Source of the DNA: REEB426 sp964551975
Lineage (GTDB): Bacteria; Actinomycetota; Actinomycetes; S36-B12
Assembly: GCA_964551975.1 (NCBI GenBank)
Contig: CAZKFI010000030.1
Span: forward strand, 1 to 28,646
DNA length: 28,646 bases
Direction of reading: 5' to 3'
Shown: positions 1 through 8,461 of the stretch, piece after piece
Position numbering within the stretch: the first letter of the stretch is position 1
Layout: every line of letters starts with the position of its first letter
Program-made: the position numbers and the translations under genes
Notes under the pieces: model-generated
The model's database searches: none
Told to the model about the DNA's origin: nothing
What the model saw: only the letters and a program-made list of their open reading frames with translations

Positions 1-4
1 GTCG

Positions 5-478
5 ATGATCGCGACACTGCGCAAGCTGTGGAACCTCGGCAAGCCGTTCACCGCTCGAGATGCGATTGCCAAGCCCTTCGACTACGTGTTCACTCGGGAA
101 ACTCCGCGTGAACCTAAGGAGTGGGCAACGATCAACGCACGCCCGGCACCGGAGTATCACGTGAACTGGGAGTACACCAACCACTCGCTGAGCGCGTTGG
201 GTAAGGCCGCGACGCCGGGGATCATCGCGCAGTTGAAGGCACGTGGAGTGCAGATTCCAGCTGAGGTCGAGACGCCTGGCTTCGCACTGACCCCACAGAT
301 CGCCTGGAGCCTTGTCGAGCTTGCCTCGTATCACTTGTTCCCAAGCTTGGCACCGACCCAGAAGACGATCGATTCCCTCATGGCCCAACTCAGGTCCCAA
401 GTCGCCAAGGCCGCAGATACTGCAAAGGCCAACGCACAGCAAGAGCCTGTGGGAGTTGGTGCAGGAGCGTCGTCATGA
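5..478 (+). CDS. Unknown protein, possibly the C-terminal part of a longer gene
   Basis: I do not recognise this 157-residue protein. It is mostly soluble and basic at the N-terminus. The middle (about residues 45-110) mixes aromatic and proline-rich stretches, and the tail is Ala/Gln-rich and probably disordered. The reading frame is still open at the left edge of the window, so the ATG at 5 may be an internal methionine of a longer gene, and no ribosome binding site can be judged from four bases. The stop codon overlaps the aquaporin start in an ATGA arrangement, so the two are probably translated from one mRNA. Coding is supported by that overlap and by a long uninterrupted frame. No function is proposed. 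Confidence 0.6.
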   Translation: MIATLRKLWNLGKPFTARDAIAKPFDYVFTRETPREPKEWATINARPAPEYHVNWEYTNHSLSALGKAATPGIIAQLKARGVQIPAEVETPGFALTPQIAWSLVELASYHLFPSLAPTQKTIDSLMAQLRSQVAKAADTAKANAQQEPVGVGAGASS

Positions 479-1320
479 GCTCGGAGGGAATCAACAGCAG
501 CGACTTGGAGAGCCCCAACTACTGGCCCCACCTAGGCCTGTCGGGGCTCCCCAAGAGCGTCGTCGAGCGCATCACCGACTTCAACAATCCGAAGCAAGAA
601 TGGCGTCGGCTGTTCTCGGAAGTGATGGGCACGTTCCTGCTTCTGCTTGTGGCGGCGGGTGCCGGAATGATGAACGCGGAGTTCGGGGATCCGATCTCTC
701 GGACGGCGGCTGTAGTCGCGCCCGGGCTCATGGTCATGGCCATGATCTTGTTCATGGGTCGTGTCTCAGGTGCGCACTTCAACCCGGCAGTGAGTATTGC
801 GTTTGCACTCCGGGGTGACTTCCCATGGCGACGGGTTCCCGCTTATATCGTCGCGCAATTTGTTGGAGCGGTCCTGGCGGTGCTATTCCTCCAGGCGGTC
901 ATCGGCTCCTCCGCTTCAAACGGTGCGACGTACCCGGCCCAAACCACCACGCACGTTGCCGCCTTCCTCATGGAAGCCGTCCTCACGTTCGGATTGGTGA
1001 GCGTGATCCTGGGTACGGCGTCGGGTGCGCAGAACGTCGGCATCATCGGAGCTCTCGGCGTGGGTGGCTACATCGCCTTGGCTGGACTTTGGGCAAGCCC
1101 ACTGTCGGGTGCTTCGATGAACCCAATCCGTTCGTTGGCGCCCGACCTGGTCGCTAATGATTTCACCGCGTATTGGGTGTACCTCGCCGGGCCACTTCTC
1201 GGAGCAAGTCTGGCCGTCGTTGCCGCGTATCTCCTACGTGGTCGCGGTGGTGGCTTGGCGGGATCAGCGGCTGCCCAAGGCGCCTTGTTTACCAACCCGA
1301 AGGATCCGCACAAGGCCTAG
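475..1320 (+). CDS. MIP-family aquaporin / aquaglyceroporin
   Basis: This 281-residue channel should carry water or small neutral solutes such as glycerol across the plasma membrane. The family signature is clear: six membrane segments and two half-helix motifs. The first motif is a canonical NPA at residues 103-105 (context GAHFNPAVS). The second is NPI at 216-218 (context SGASMNPIRS), followed by the conserved selectivity-filter arginine R219. The Ile in place of Ala in the second motif is unusual. The protein also carries a cytosolic N-terminal extension of about 45 residues before the first helix. The ATG overlaps the upstream stop by four bases (ATGA), suggesting translational coupling. 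Water versus glycerol preference cannot be assigned from this reading. Confidence 0.9.
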   Translation: MSSEGINSSDLESPNYWPHLGLSGLPKSVVERITDFNNPKQEWRRLFSEVMGTFLLLLVAAGAGMMNAEFGDPISRTAAVVAPGLMVMAMILFMGRVSGAHFNPAVSIAFALRGDFPWRRVPAYIVAQFVGAVLAVLFLQAVIGSSASNGATYPAQTTTHVAAFLMEAVLTFGLVSVILGTASGAQNVGIIGALGVGGYIALAGLWASPLSGASMNPIRSLAPDLVANDFTAYWVYLAGPLLGASLAVVAAYLLRGRGGGLAGSAAAQGALFTNPKDPHKA

Positions 1321-1324
1321 CGTC

Positions 1325-1377
1325 GGTCCCGAGGTTGCTGGCAACGCGACGCAGCGTTGGTTCGCAACCTCGGGATC
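1325..1377 (+). terminator. Strong nested stem-loop just after the aquaporin stop
   Basis: Arms 1325-1338 and 1364-1377 pair over 14 positions (13 Watson-Crick plus one G-U). A second perfect 6-bp stem (1342-1347 with 1354-1359) sits inside the loop. The structure begins five bases after the aquaporin stop codon. There is no U-tract after it, so it is an actinobacterial-type terminator or an mRNA 3' stabiliser rather than a classical intrinsic terminator. The pairing is seen directly; the role is inferred. Confidence 0.6.
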
Positions 1378-1452
1378 CCGGCAGGGGATGAGGGAACGCC
1401 GGTCAAGGGCGGCCAAGGTCCGCGTATCGACCCGGGCGCACATTCGAGACGG

Positions 1453-1736
1453 TTGACTAGGGCCGTGGGGTCCACTGGGCAGCAACTGAGGACGCTCGTT
1501 ATCGACGTCGTGCTCATGGTTATTGCCGGCTTCGCGCCCGCGATCGTGATGGCGCAACTGGGCTGGACCCGCCGGCGATCGTCCTGCTGGAAAGTTCCGG
1601 ATCAACCGTGGATGAGGTTGCCGAAGAGCGCTTGAGTGCGACGTTGATCGGCGTAGCCGTCACCGTGCTGGTGATGCTCGCACTGGTGCCCCTCTACAAA
1701 CACCTGACCGCAGATGGCGGCAGATCGCCACACTGA
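1453..1736 (+). pseudogene. Frameshifted small two-helix membrane protein
   Basis: Two frames together spell one plausible small membrane protein of about 90 residues. The first frame (from TTG 1453 or GTG 1465) encodes a helix around IDVVLMVIAGFAPAIVMA. Near 1561-1566 sense shifts by one base (-1) into a frame reading LDPPAIVLLESSGS, an acidic linker, a second helix (ATLIGVAVTVLVMLALVP) and the stop TGA at 1734-1736. A single missing base, real or from sequencing, would explain it. No good ribosome binding site is visible for either start. It lies between the aquaporin terminator and the amidase, on the same strand. I do not recognise a family. Confidence 0.4.
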
Positions 1737-1846
1737 CTCAACTCAAGATGACACCCGGCTTCCTCCGAGGAGTTTGATTCGGTGTAGGGCATGGTGCAAT
1801 CACCAAAAATCTACGGGAGTCCCTCCCAGCGAACGAGGAGCCATCG
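1715..1846 (+). promoter_or_regulatory. Leader region of the amidase gene with small hairpins
   Basis: This stretch contains short perfect hairpins: TGGCG/CGCCA at 1715-1719 and 1726-1730, TGGTG-CAAT-CACCA at 1792-1805, and GGGAG-TCC-CTCCC just before the ribosome binding site GAGGAG upstream of ATG 1847. The GC-rich background makes such small stems common by chance. I see no convincing -35/-10 pair. Confidence 0.25.
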
Positions 1847-3292
1847 ATGACCGACGTTGCCGGGCTCTCCGCCATTGCGATGGTGGAACTCATCAGGCGT
1901 GGTGAACTCTCTCCCACCGAGTGCACTGTGGCGGTGCTTGACCGCATGGCTGAGTGGATTCCGGCTCTGAACCCCTTCGTTGACTTCGATCCAGACGGCG
2001 CATTGGTTCAAGCCCGAGACGCCACGGATGCGCTGACGCGCGGGACCGAGATCGGACCACTTCACGGGGTCCCGGTCACAATCAAGAACATCCAGGCAGT
2101 TCGAGGTTTCCCAACGCTGCGCGGATCGCGCCTTACCTCTCAGGAGCCGGCGCAGGACGACGCGCCCCTCGTCTGGAGACTTCGACGGGCTGGAGCCATC
2201 GTCGTGGGTACAACCACCATGACTGAGCAGGCATGGACGGCGACGAGCGACAGCACGCTCACCGGATCAACCATCAATCCCTGGCGCGCCGGCCGCACCG
2301 CTGGAGGATCGTCTTCCGGCGCCGCTGCTCTTGCTGGCGCTGGATGCGGGCCATTGCACCTAGGGACCGATGGTGCGGGTTCCATTCGAATCCCCGCTCA
2401 TTTCTGTGGCGCCGTCGGCTTCAAGCCGACGTACGGACGAATCCCATATGTGCCAGTACCGAACAACGCGCACCTTTCACATGCCGGCCCCATCACTCGA
2501 TCGGTCGGCGACGCTGCACTCATGACGTCGGTCATGTCGGGGCCGCATCCACTCGACTTCACAACGCTGGCCGAACCGTTCGAGCCCACGGTGCATACAG
2601 GGGACCTGAAGGGCTTGCGCATCGCATTCAGCCCCGACCTAGGCCATGCCCGAGTGGAACCGGAGGTGGCCGATATCGTCCAGCGAGCCTTGGACATCTT
2701 CATACAGGCTGGGGCGAGGGTTGAACTCGCCACACCTGAATGGGGACCGCAGGGTCCAGACATCATTCGAGCCCTGTGGGCCCTAGACGTGCTTGCGTTC
2801 ATGCCGCCAGACGAGGCGACAGCGGCCCAGATGGATCCTGGCCTTGTCGCCTGCGCTCGTGAGTTTGCAGACCTGAGCGCGGTCAAGGGCGTGGCGGCGA
2901 CGGGCAGTCGGCTTGCCTACGCCGCCAAGATCAACTCGTGGTTCCCAGACGAAGGGTGGGACGTGCTCATCACCCCGAGTGCCTCGGTCACCGCATTCCC
3001 TGTCGGGCGGCTCCAGCCGGAATCCTGGCCGCAGCATCCATGGGACTGGATTAGTTGGGCTGAGTTCTCCCATCCATTCAACTGCTCCCACGGGCCCGCC
3101 ATCAGTGTGCCCTGCGGCCTTTCTGCAGCGGGACTTCCGGTTGGTCTGCAGATCGCCGGTCCCCGCCTCGGTGATGCCATCGTGCTGCGCGTCGCAGCAG
3201 CTTTCCTGGAATTGCAGCCATTCACCGATCGACCGACCCTGTCCGAAGGTGACCCTCAGGTGACACCGGAACCTGAGTACTTTGGGCGTTGA
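1847..3292 (+). CDS. Amidase-signature family hydrolase
   Basis: This 481-residue cytoplasmic enzyme should hydrolyse a carboxamide to acid and ammonia; the substrate is unknown. The Ser-cisSer-Lys triad is complete: Lys80 (VTIKN), cis-Ser155 (GGSSSG) and nucleophile Ser179 (GTDGAGSIRIPA). The spacings Lys-75-Ser-24-Ser equal those of fatty acid amide hydrolase (142/217/241). The length is normal for the family. The start follows a GAGGAG ribosome binding site. It is not likely to be the GatA subunit of the tRNA amidotransferase, because no gatB or gatC lies beside it; substrate cannot be read from motifs. The downstream MFS transporter, 118 bp away in the same orientation, may import the substrate or export the product. 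That link is inference. Confidence 0.9.
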   Translation: MTDVAGLSAIAMVELIRRGELSPTECTVAVLDRMAEWIPALNPFVDFDPDGALVQARDATDALTRGTEIGPLHGVPVTIKNIQAVRGFPTLRGSRLTSQEPAQDDAPLVWRLRRAGAIVVGTTTMTEQAWTATSDSTLTGSTINPWRAGRTAGGSSSGAAALAGAGCGPLHLGTDGAGSIRIPAHFCGAVGFKPTYGRIPYVPVPNNAHLSHAGPITRSVGDAALMTSVMSGPHPLDFTTLAEPFEPTVHTGDLKGLRIAFSPDLGHARVEPEVADIVQRALDIFIQAGARVELATPEWGPQGPDIIRALWALDVLAFMPPDEATAAQMDPGLVACAREFADLSAVKGVAATGSRLAYAAKINSWFPDEGWDVLITPSASVTAFPVGRLQPESWPQHPWDWISWAEFSHPFNCSHGPAISVPCGLSAAGLPVGLQIAGPRLGDAIVLRVAAAFLELQPFTDRPTLSEGDPQVTPEPEYFGR

Positions 3293-3313
3293 AAACCGTC
3301 ACCCAGGCTGAAG

Positions 3314-3392
3314 GATTTCCATCGATATGTGATGGAATCGGTGCCTCAACTGGTTGGCTGGGCTTTGCCCATCAATGTAGGTCTTTGATGGG
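3314..3392 (+). promoter_or_regulatory. Two consecutive hairpins in the leader of the MFS gene
   Basis: Hairpin 1 pairs GAT(T)TCCATC at 3315-3323 with GATGGAATC at 3331-3339 around a 7-base loop, with one bulged T. Hairpin 2 pairs CCCATCAA at 3368-3375 with TTGATGGG at 3385-3392, perfect over 8 bp with a 9-base loop. Hairpin 2 ends eight bases before the GGAGG ribosome binding site at 3401-3405. The pair could be the amidase terminator followed by a translational control element. Structures are seen directly; roles are inferred. Confidence 0.4.
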
Positions 3393-3410
3393 TCCAATAA
3401 GGAGGACACC

Positions 3411-4994
3411 ATGGCAGCATCCACGCCGGCCGCGGCCAAGGGGCCGAAATTCCTGACGCTCGCGATCCCCTTCCTGGGCGTGTTGGGCGCACTGCAGGGA
3501 TCTGCGCCCAACGTCAACAGCACCGCGCTGGTCAGTCTGACCAAGGACCTCAACATGGGGGGAGGCGAAGTCGCCCTTGCTGCCAGCATTCAGACCATTG
3601 CCATTGCAGCGTCTGTCATCACGACGGGTCTGCTGGCTGACCGAATGGGCCGCCGCAACGTCCTGATGATCGCCCTCCTGGTGAGCGTGGCGGGCAATGC
3701 GATCTCCGGTCTCGCCCCAGTGTCGGCTATTTATCTACTTGGCCAGGCAATTACCGGCGTCGGACTTGGTGCTGTCTATGGCGCAGCGTTCGGCTTCATT
3801 CATGCCGTTGCCAAGCCTGGCAAACTCGCAGCAGCGCTCGGCATCTTCGGTGCAGTGATCGGCCTGTCCACCATGATCTTCACCTTTATCGGTGGCGCCC
3901 TCGTAGGCGTGAACTGGCGTTTCGGATTTCTCGTGCTTGCCGTCCTCTCCGCTCTGGCTTTCTTCGTGGTGCCAGTCACCCTGCCGCGCATCCCAAAGCT
4001 CAAGAACGCCAGTCTGGATGTACTCGGGCAGATCATTTTGGCAGTCGGCATCATTGGCTTCCTGTACGGCGTGAGCCAGTTGGGCAGCAGCCTGACCGCG
4101 ATCACGACGCTCGGGCCACTCGTAGGCGGCGCCGTCGTCTTGGTCCTGTTCTTCGTCCACGAGTCGAAGTCCAAGGGCGCCTTCTATCCCGTACACATCT
4201 TCAAGTCACCCATATTCATTGCGGCGATCCTTGCCGGCTTCGTCTACAACTTCGGCACCGCAGTGGCATTCCTGCAGACCACGAACCTTTGGCAGTACGT
4301 AACGGGAGTGTCAACTCAGGACGTGGCCTTCTGGCAGATCCCATTGATCGCCGCGGGAATTCTCGGTGCGCTGCTGACTGGTCGACGCATGGCCAAGGGC
4401 ATGACGAACCGAACGGCATTGCTCATTGGCACGCTGTGCACCGTCGTAGGCTTCATCGCTCTTGCCTTGGTCGCAGAGCAGAAGTCATTCTGGATGTTCT
4501 TGCCCGGAACGATACTCGCCGGTGCCGGCCTAACGTCGGTATCCATCCCATTCGGCAACCTCATCATCAAGGAAGCTCCTCCCGCGCAGTACGGTCCGGT
4601 AACGAGCTCCCGCACCACGATCGGCCAGTTCTGGTACTCAATTGGCTTTGCCCTGGCCACCGTGATGGTGGACAAGCTCACCATGGGCGGGGTAGTCAAG
4701 AAATTGACGGACGCTGGCGTGCAACCAGACATGGTCGGTACCGCGGTCACCTCGGTGAACCAGTACGTCAAGACCGGTGATGATCCATCGACGCAGCTCG
4801 GCAAGCAGGCGCTGGCAGACGCTGCCACAAGTTACGCTGGAGCGTTCACGACTGTCATGCTTGCATCTGCTGTGCTGATGTTGGTCGCGGGTGTTGTCGG
4901 CATGCTGCTGCTGAAGCGGAACGCTGCCCGTTCCGAAGCAGCACCGCCACCCCCTAACGTCGAGGGTGCTACGCCAACCCCCAGCGCGACCTAA
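3411..4994 (+). CDS. Major facilitator superfamily transporter
   Basis: This 527-residue inner-membrane protein has about 12-14 hydrophobic helices and the MFS motif A between helices 2 and 3 (LLADRMGRRNVL). The length and helix count suggest the 14-helix drug:H+ antiporter-2 type, but substrate is not readable. The N-terminus is Ala/Lys-rich and the C-terminus ends in a Pro-rich cytosolic tail. A hydrophilic loop of about 55 residues precedes the last helix (around residues 435-475). The start is secured by GGAGG at 3401-3405, five bases before ATG. It follows the amidase in the same orientation, so it may move that enzyme's substrate or product. Confidence 0.85.
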   Translation: MAASTPAAAKGPKFLTLAIPFLGVLGALQGSAPNVNSTALVSLTKDLNMGGGEVALAASIQTIAIAASVITTGLLADRMGRRNVLMIALLVSVAGNAISGLAPVSAIYLLGQAITGVGLGAVYGAAFGFIHAVAKPGKLAAALGIFGAVIGLSTMIFTFIGGALVGVNWRFGFLVLAVLSALAFFVVPVTLPRIPKLKNASLDVLGQIILAVGIIGFLYGVSQLGSSLTAITTLGPLVGGAVVLVLFFVHESKSKGAFYPVHIFKSPIFIAAILAGFVYNFGTAVAFLQTTNLWQYVTGVSTQDVAFWQIPLIAAGILGALLTGRRMAKGMTNRTALLIGTLCTVVGFIALALVAEQKSFWMFLPGTILAGAGLTSVSIPFGNLIIKEAPPAQYGPVTSSRTTIGQFWYSIGFALATVMVDKLTMGGVVKKLTDAGVQPDMVGTAVTSVNQYVKTGDDPSTQLGKQALADAATSYAGAFTTVMLASAVLMLVAGVVGMLLLKRNAARSEAAPPPPNVEGATPTPSAT

Positions 4995-5014
4995 ACGCAC
5001 CTTTGGCCTGCACC

Positions 5015-5049
5015 GGTTTCTCTAGAGAACCGACTTCTCTATAGAGTCG
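5015..5049 (+). promoter_or_regulatory. Tandem look-alike stem-loops / palindromes upstream of the large secreted protein
   Basis: Two motifs lie 17 bases apart: TTCTCTAGAGAA (5018-5029, a perfect 12-bp palindrome) and TTCTCTATAGAG (5035-5046). Read as RNA, both fold the same way: GGTT/AACC or CGACT/AGTCG lower stems, a bulged T, a CT/AG pair and a four-base CTAG or CTAT loop. The apical part is conserved while the lower stems differ but still pair. They lie 20 bases after the MFS stop and 81 bases before GTG 5130, so they could be a terminator pair, a double operator, or a protein-binding RNA element. Another small hairpin, CCCAG/CTGGG, is at 5082-5097. Confidence 0.4.
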
Positions 5050-5129
5050 CCCTAGCGATGGCGCGCTGAGATCTGAAATAGCCCAGTGCACTCTGGGGGA
5101 CTTGCCGCGGCTCAGGGAGTTGGAGGCAA

Positions 5130-8100
5130 GTGAAAATTCATAGACGTTTCGGCCTGGTGTCGGTGATCGCCTTGGTGACGGGGGCGCTCGTTATTCCGAC
5201 GGGATGGGCGACGGCGGCTCCACGGGTTGTTGAGCAGGGTGTCCCGCTGAGTGCTGCCTCGTCCTCGCTCAAGGCAAAATCTGTAGCGCGGGTGACGATG
5301 ACCGCAGGTCCACGACTGCAGGTCCGGGTTGGGCCCGCCCAGCAGGGCGCAGGCGCTTGGCGATTCACCCTTGAGCGCCAGTCGGGAGGAACGTGGCGGT
5401 CCGCAGGTAACTACCGCACCTCGGGCCCGCTGGAAGAGGTACTGATCCCCGTTTCAGCAGGCACCTACCGCATCGCAGTACCAGCGCAGCTGGGATACGA
5501 GGCGATGACCTCGAAGCCACTGGACTACAGCCCCGCTCCCGAGATCACCCTGAGCCAGGCCGGTGGGATCGAGATCCAGGTAGCACCCATCAGGCAGTGG
5601 CAGGTGGTGCTGGAGCGCAAGACCGACCGGGGCTGGTCGAAGGCCTGCGGTGCGACGACCCGTGGGATGCAGCCGATCGTCTGCGCAGTCGGTGCTGGGA
5701 CATACCGCGTTCGTACTGAAGCAAATGGTCGCTTCCCCCAGTACACGGGCGAGCCGTTCGACTTTGCGCCTCGTGCGCCGGCGGGTCCCGTAGACCTCGC
5801 GGTCGTTGACGCCGCCTTCTCGATTCCGGGGGCAGCGTCACGTCAGCAATTGCGGTCAGCTGCTACCAGCTGTGGCTCAGTTATGAACAAGACCGCCACC
5901 GGATTGTGGGTGGCTTCCGGGTTCCTGTCATTCGTTCCTGTGGCCGGTGATGTGTTGGCTCTCGCCACTGACGAGGCTGCGATCGTGGCTGGTGCCGCTG
6001 GGTCGAGCGCAGGCAGTGCCTGTGTAGAGGCGCAGTTCCAGGTGGTCAACCAGCAACTGGCCTTCCAGGAGCAGCAGATAGGACAACTGCAGAGTGAACT
6101 GCAAGCAACGCAGGACGCCATCATTCAAGCGGCCTACGCTGGCCAGCTTGAGGTCACCAACACCGCGGCCTACCTTTTCAACACCGCAGCCACGACGATG
6201 CAGAATGATTTCTCCAGTTTCATGGCGGACGGAGGATTCTGGTCCGGGCCGAACACACCGGCAGCCGGCGCGTCGGTATCCACGACTGCCACGAATACCC
6301 TGCTATTCGAACAGTTGGCCTCGTTTGGCGCAGCATCCGCGGGCCCGTTCACTACAAACCTCGATACCGTGAGCGGTTCGAATGTCAACATCGACGCCGC
6401 GAACACGTCTTCGCCGAGTTGCAGTGGCTCCTATATGCCACCCGTGAATGGATCTGCTTTCGACTGCTACAAGGCCGTCCTGCCGGACACGAATTCGGCG
6501 ATCTACCTGCTCTACGGGGACATGTACACGCAACTTCAGGTAGCGGCAACAGCGGCTACAGCGGCAAATCAAAACGTGGTGCCCTTGTTCGACCAGTACA
6601 ACCAGGGTCTCGCTGCCTTCTACGGGCAGGCCCTCGGCGTGCTGCAGCAAGGGTTCTCAATGGAGTACACGATCAACCAGACCAACCTGTACAACGGCTT
6701 GGCGTTTACGAACGGTGAAATTCCTAAGGTTGGTCAGATCGTTTCCCTTGGCGAAATACCGGGCACGTACTACTCCTACCCGGACCTAAAGGGGCAACTG
6801 AACCAAACCGCCCCGACAGCCGCCCAGCAGGTTGCGTCGTACAACAAGGCCCAGAAGGCTCTGGCACAGGTATACGCGGCTCGTGTCAACCAGCTTTACC
6901 TGCTGACGGTCGGGTACATCGTGTCGGATCCCCCGATCACCCCCCAGGCATGGCCCACGGTGAGCGCAAATCTCAACAGCAAGTATCCATTGGTCGCTGC
7001 CAGTCTCAATTACGGCGCTACCGTCGGAAAGTACGTCAAGCAACCGATCCAAATGCTGCCCTCGGCGGCAACCAATGCACAGACATGGCAGAAAAATGCC
7101 GCCCTCTATCAATATGCAGGCCTTCGCAATCTTCAGGTCTGCGCCAATAGCCTGAAGGCGTACAACCAGGCCAATGGAGCCAATGGGAGCCTGATTGGAC
7201 CCGATGGCGCCCTGAACCAGACCAGTTGCCCCTCAATCCTTACCACCGCCGCGGGTAAGCCGGTCAGTGCGCCAGCGGTGAGCACCACGTACACCGACTG
7301 CGCCTCCTACGCAGGTACAGGTGGCTCTGCGGCCGGGAGTTGCTATGACGGCAACACGCTGAGCCCATACTCCAACGGCGCCACAACCGACTCGGGTGCA
7401 ACTGGCATTGCCTTGGGCTCGACAGTCATCAACAACCTCCTACTGTGTAGCCACAGCGATCCCACGCTGACGCTGTTCACGGTGGGATCTGCAAATTCTG
7501 GCAACGCAGCCGGCCTTACTGAGGGCGATTCGGCGCTGACCTGCGGTAACTGGGCCGCCGTCGATGCACCAGGTTGGAGCGCGTTCCCGAAGTCGACACC
7601 GCCATTGACCTGGAATCTCTCCACTCAGTACCAGTGTCCCTCGGGGGTGTCGGCCGCGGCGATGGCTCCGTACTGCCAATACACGAGCAACTTCTGGGGA
7701 CCGTTCAAGGCCTGGCAGGTTCCTTGTGACAATCAATTTGTTGTCTGCAATGTCGTATCGGCGTACTCCTACGAGTTATTCACTGTGAATTCGGGCTACT
7801 ACGTCCCCCAAAATCAAAGTGTCTACTACGTGCCGTCATCGACGACCCAGCCTGTGAATATCGGCGGTCCGAACGCACAAACGAACATGGCGATTTCATC
7901 TCCATCGTGCTCCAACCTCGGATCAACGGCGGGAGCATCACTTCTGGGCTGCACCCTTGAACTGGACGGCGTCGCGTCCACCTACACGACCAACACCTAC
8001 CCGGATGGATCCACAAGCCGCTCCTACATCGCACAAGCAGAACTCTCCACACTCGCCGTTGCCCTACCGAAGAATTCGGCCACGGGAACTGCTTCGGGAG

Positions 8101-8405
8101 GTTTTGTCCTGCCGCTGACCGTCGGTGCCGCGTGGGGGACTGACCAGACAATCAATGGCGTGGAGTACTGCTCGGGTAACTGCACCCTGGTGGAGATGTG
8201 GCTGTCCGCCAATACGAGCATCGTGGATGTGGGCTACACGGCACCGGCATCAGTCATTGATGCTTCGACAGGGGTCTGGTCGCAGAGTGGGTACATCACC
8301 GTTGCGGACGGGAGTTGTTGGAGCATCAACGTGGGTCGCAACGCGAACAACCGGGGCACGATCTCGTTCAGCCAGATCACGCCGGGGTCCCGCTGTGCGG
8401 CCTAG
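5130..8405 (+). CDS. Large secreted protein with duplicated N-terminal domains and a hydrophobic/coiled-coil segment
   Basis: This 1091-residue protein starts at GTG 5130 behind GGAGG. A signal peptide (MKIHRRFGLV, then hydrophobic, ending WATA-AP near residue 30) shows export. Residues about 63-134 and 147-214 are two copies of one domain: both contain xLERxxxxxW, then AGTYR, then a closing (L/F)DxxP. Residues 258-291 are hydrophobic (FLSFVPVAGDVLALA and an Ala/Gly run), followed by a Gln-rich likely coiled coil at about 299-335. The rest is rich in Ser, Thr, Asn, Tyr and paired Cys, typical of an extracellular protein. The hydrophobic hairpin plus coiled coil resembles alpha-helical pore-forming proteins in outline only. 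I recognise no family, and no cell-wall anchor is seen at the C-terminus (ends GSRCAA). Confidence 0.8.
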   Translation: MKIHRRFGLVSVIALVTGALVIPTGWATAAPRVVEQGVPLSAASSSLKAKSVARVTMTAGPRLQVRVGPAQQGAGAWRFTLERQSGGTWRSAGNYRTSGPLEEVLIPVSAGTYRIAVPAQLGYEAMTSKPLDYSPAPEITLSQAGGIEIQVAPIRQWQVVLERKTDRGWSKACGATTRGMQPIVCAVGAGTYRVRTEANGRFPQYTGEPFDFAPRAPAGPVDLAVVDAAFSIPGAASRQQLRSAATSCGSVMNKTATGLWVASGFLSFVPVAGDVLALATDEAAIVAGAAGSSAGSACVEAQFQVVNQQLAFQEQQIGQLQSELQATQDAIIQAAYAGQLEVTNTAAYLFNTAATTMQNDFSSFMADGGFWSGPNTPAAGASVSTTATNTLLFEQLASFGAASAGPFTTNLDTVSGSNVNIDAANTSSPSCSGSYMPPVNGSAFDCYKAVLPDTNSAIYLLYGDMYTQLQVAATAATAANQNVVPLFDQYNQGLAAFYGQALGVLQQGFSMEYTINQTNLYNGLAFTNGEIPKVGQIVSLGEIPGTYYSYPDLKGQLNQTAPTAAQQVASYNKAQKALAQVYAARVNQLYLLTVGYIVSDPPITPQAWPTVSANLNSKYPLVAASLNYGATVGKYVKQPIQMLPSAATNAQTWQKNAALYQYAGLRNLQVCANSLKAYNQANGANGSLIGPDGALNQTSCPSILTTAAGKPVSAPAVSTTYTDCASYAGTGGSAAGSCYDGNTLSPYSNGATTDSGATGIALGSTVINNLLLCSHSDPTLTLFTVGSANSGNAAGLTEGDSALTCGNWAAVDAPGWSAFPKSTPPLTWNLSTQYQCPSGVSAAAMAPYCQYTSNFWGPFKAWQVPCDNQFVVCNVVSAYSYELFTVNSGYYVPQNQSVYYVPSSTTQPVNIGGPNAQTNMAISSPSCSNLGSTAGASLLGCTLELDGVASTYTTNTYPDGSTSRSYIAQAELSTLAVALPKNSATGTASGGFVLPLTVGAAWGTDQTINGVEYCSGNCTLVEMWLSANTSIVDVGYTAPASVIDASTGVWSQSGYITVADGSCWSINVGRNANNRGTISFSQITPGSRCAA

Positions 8406-8461
8406 GGCTCTACCAACCACCGCGAACCTGCCCGTGGATCGCGAAGCATTACCGTCAGACG

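Noticed and set aside
1847..3292. Identification of the amidase as GatA of the tRNA-dependent amidotransferase
   Set aside because: The triad is shared by the whole amidase-signature family and no gatB or gatC is adjacent; the neighbour is a transporter.
5018..5046. ANTAR-type dual hairpin
   Set aside because: That motif needs hexaloops with conserved A at position 1 and G at position 4; the loops here are four bases, CTAG and CTAT.
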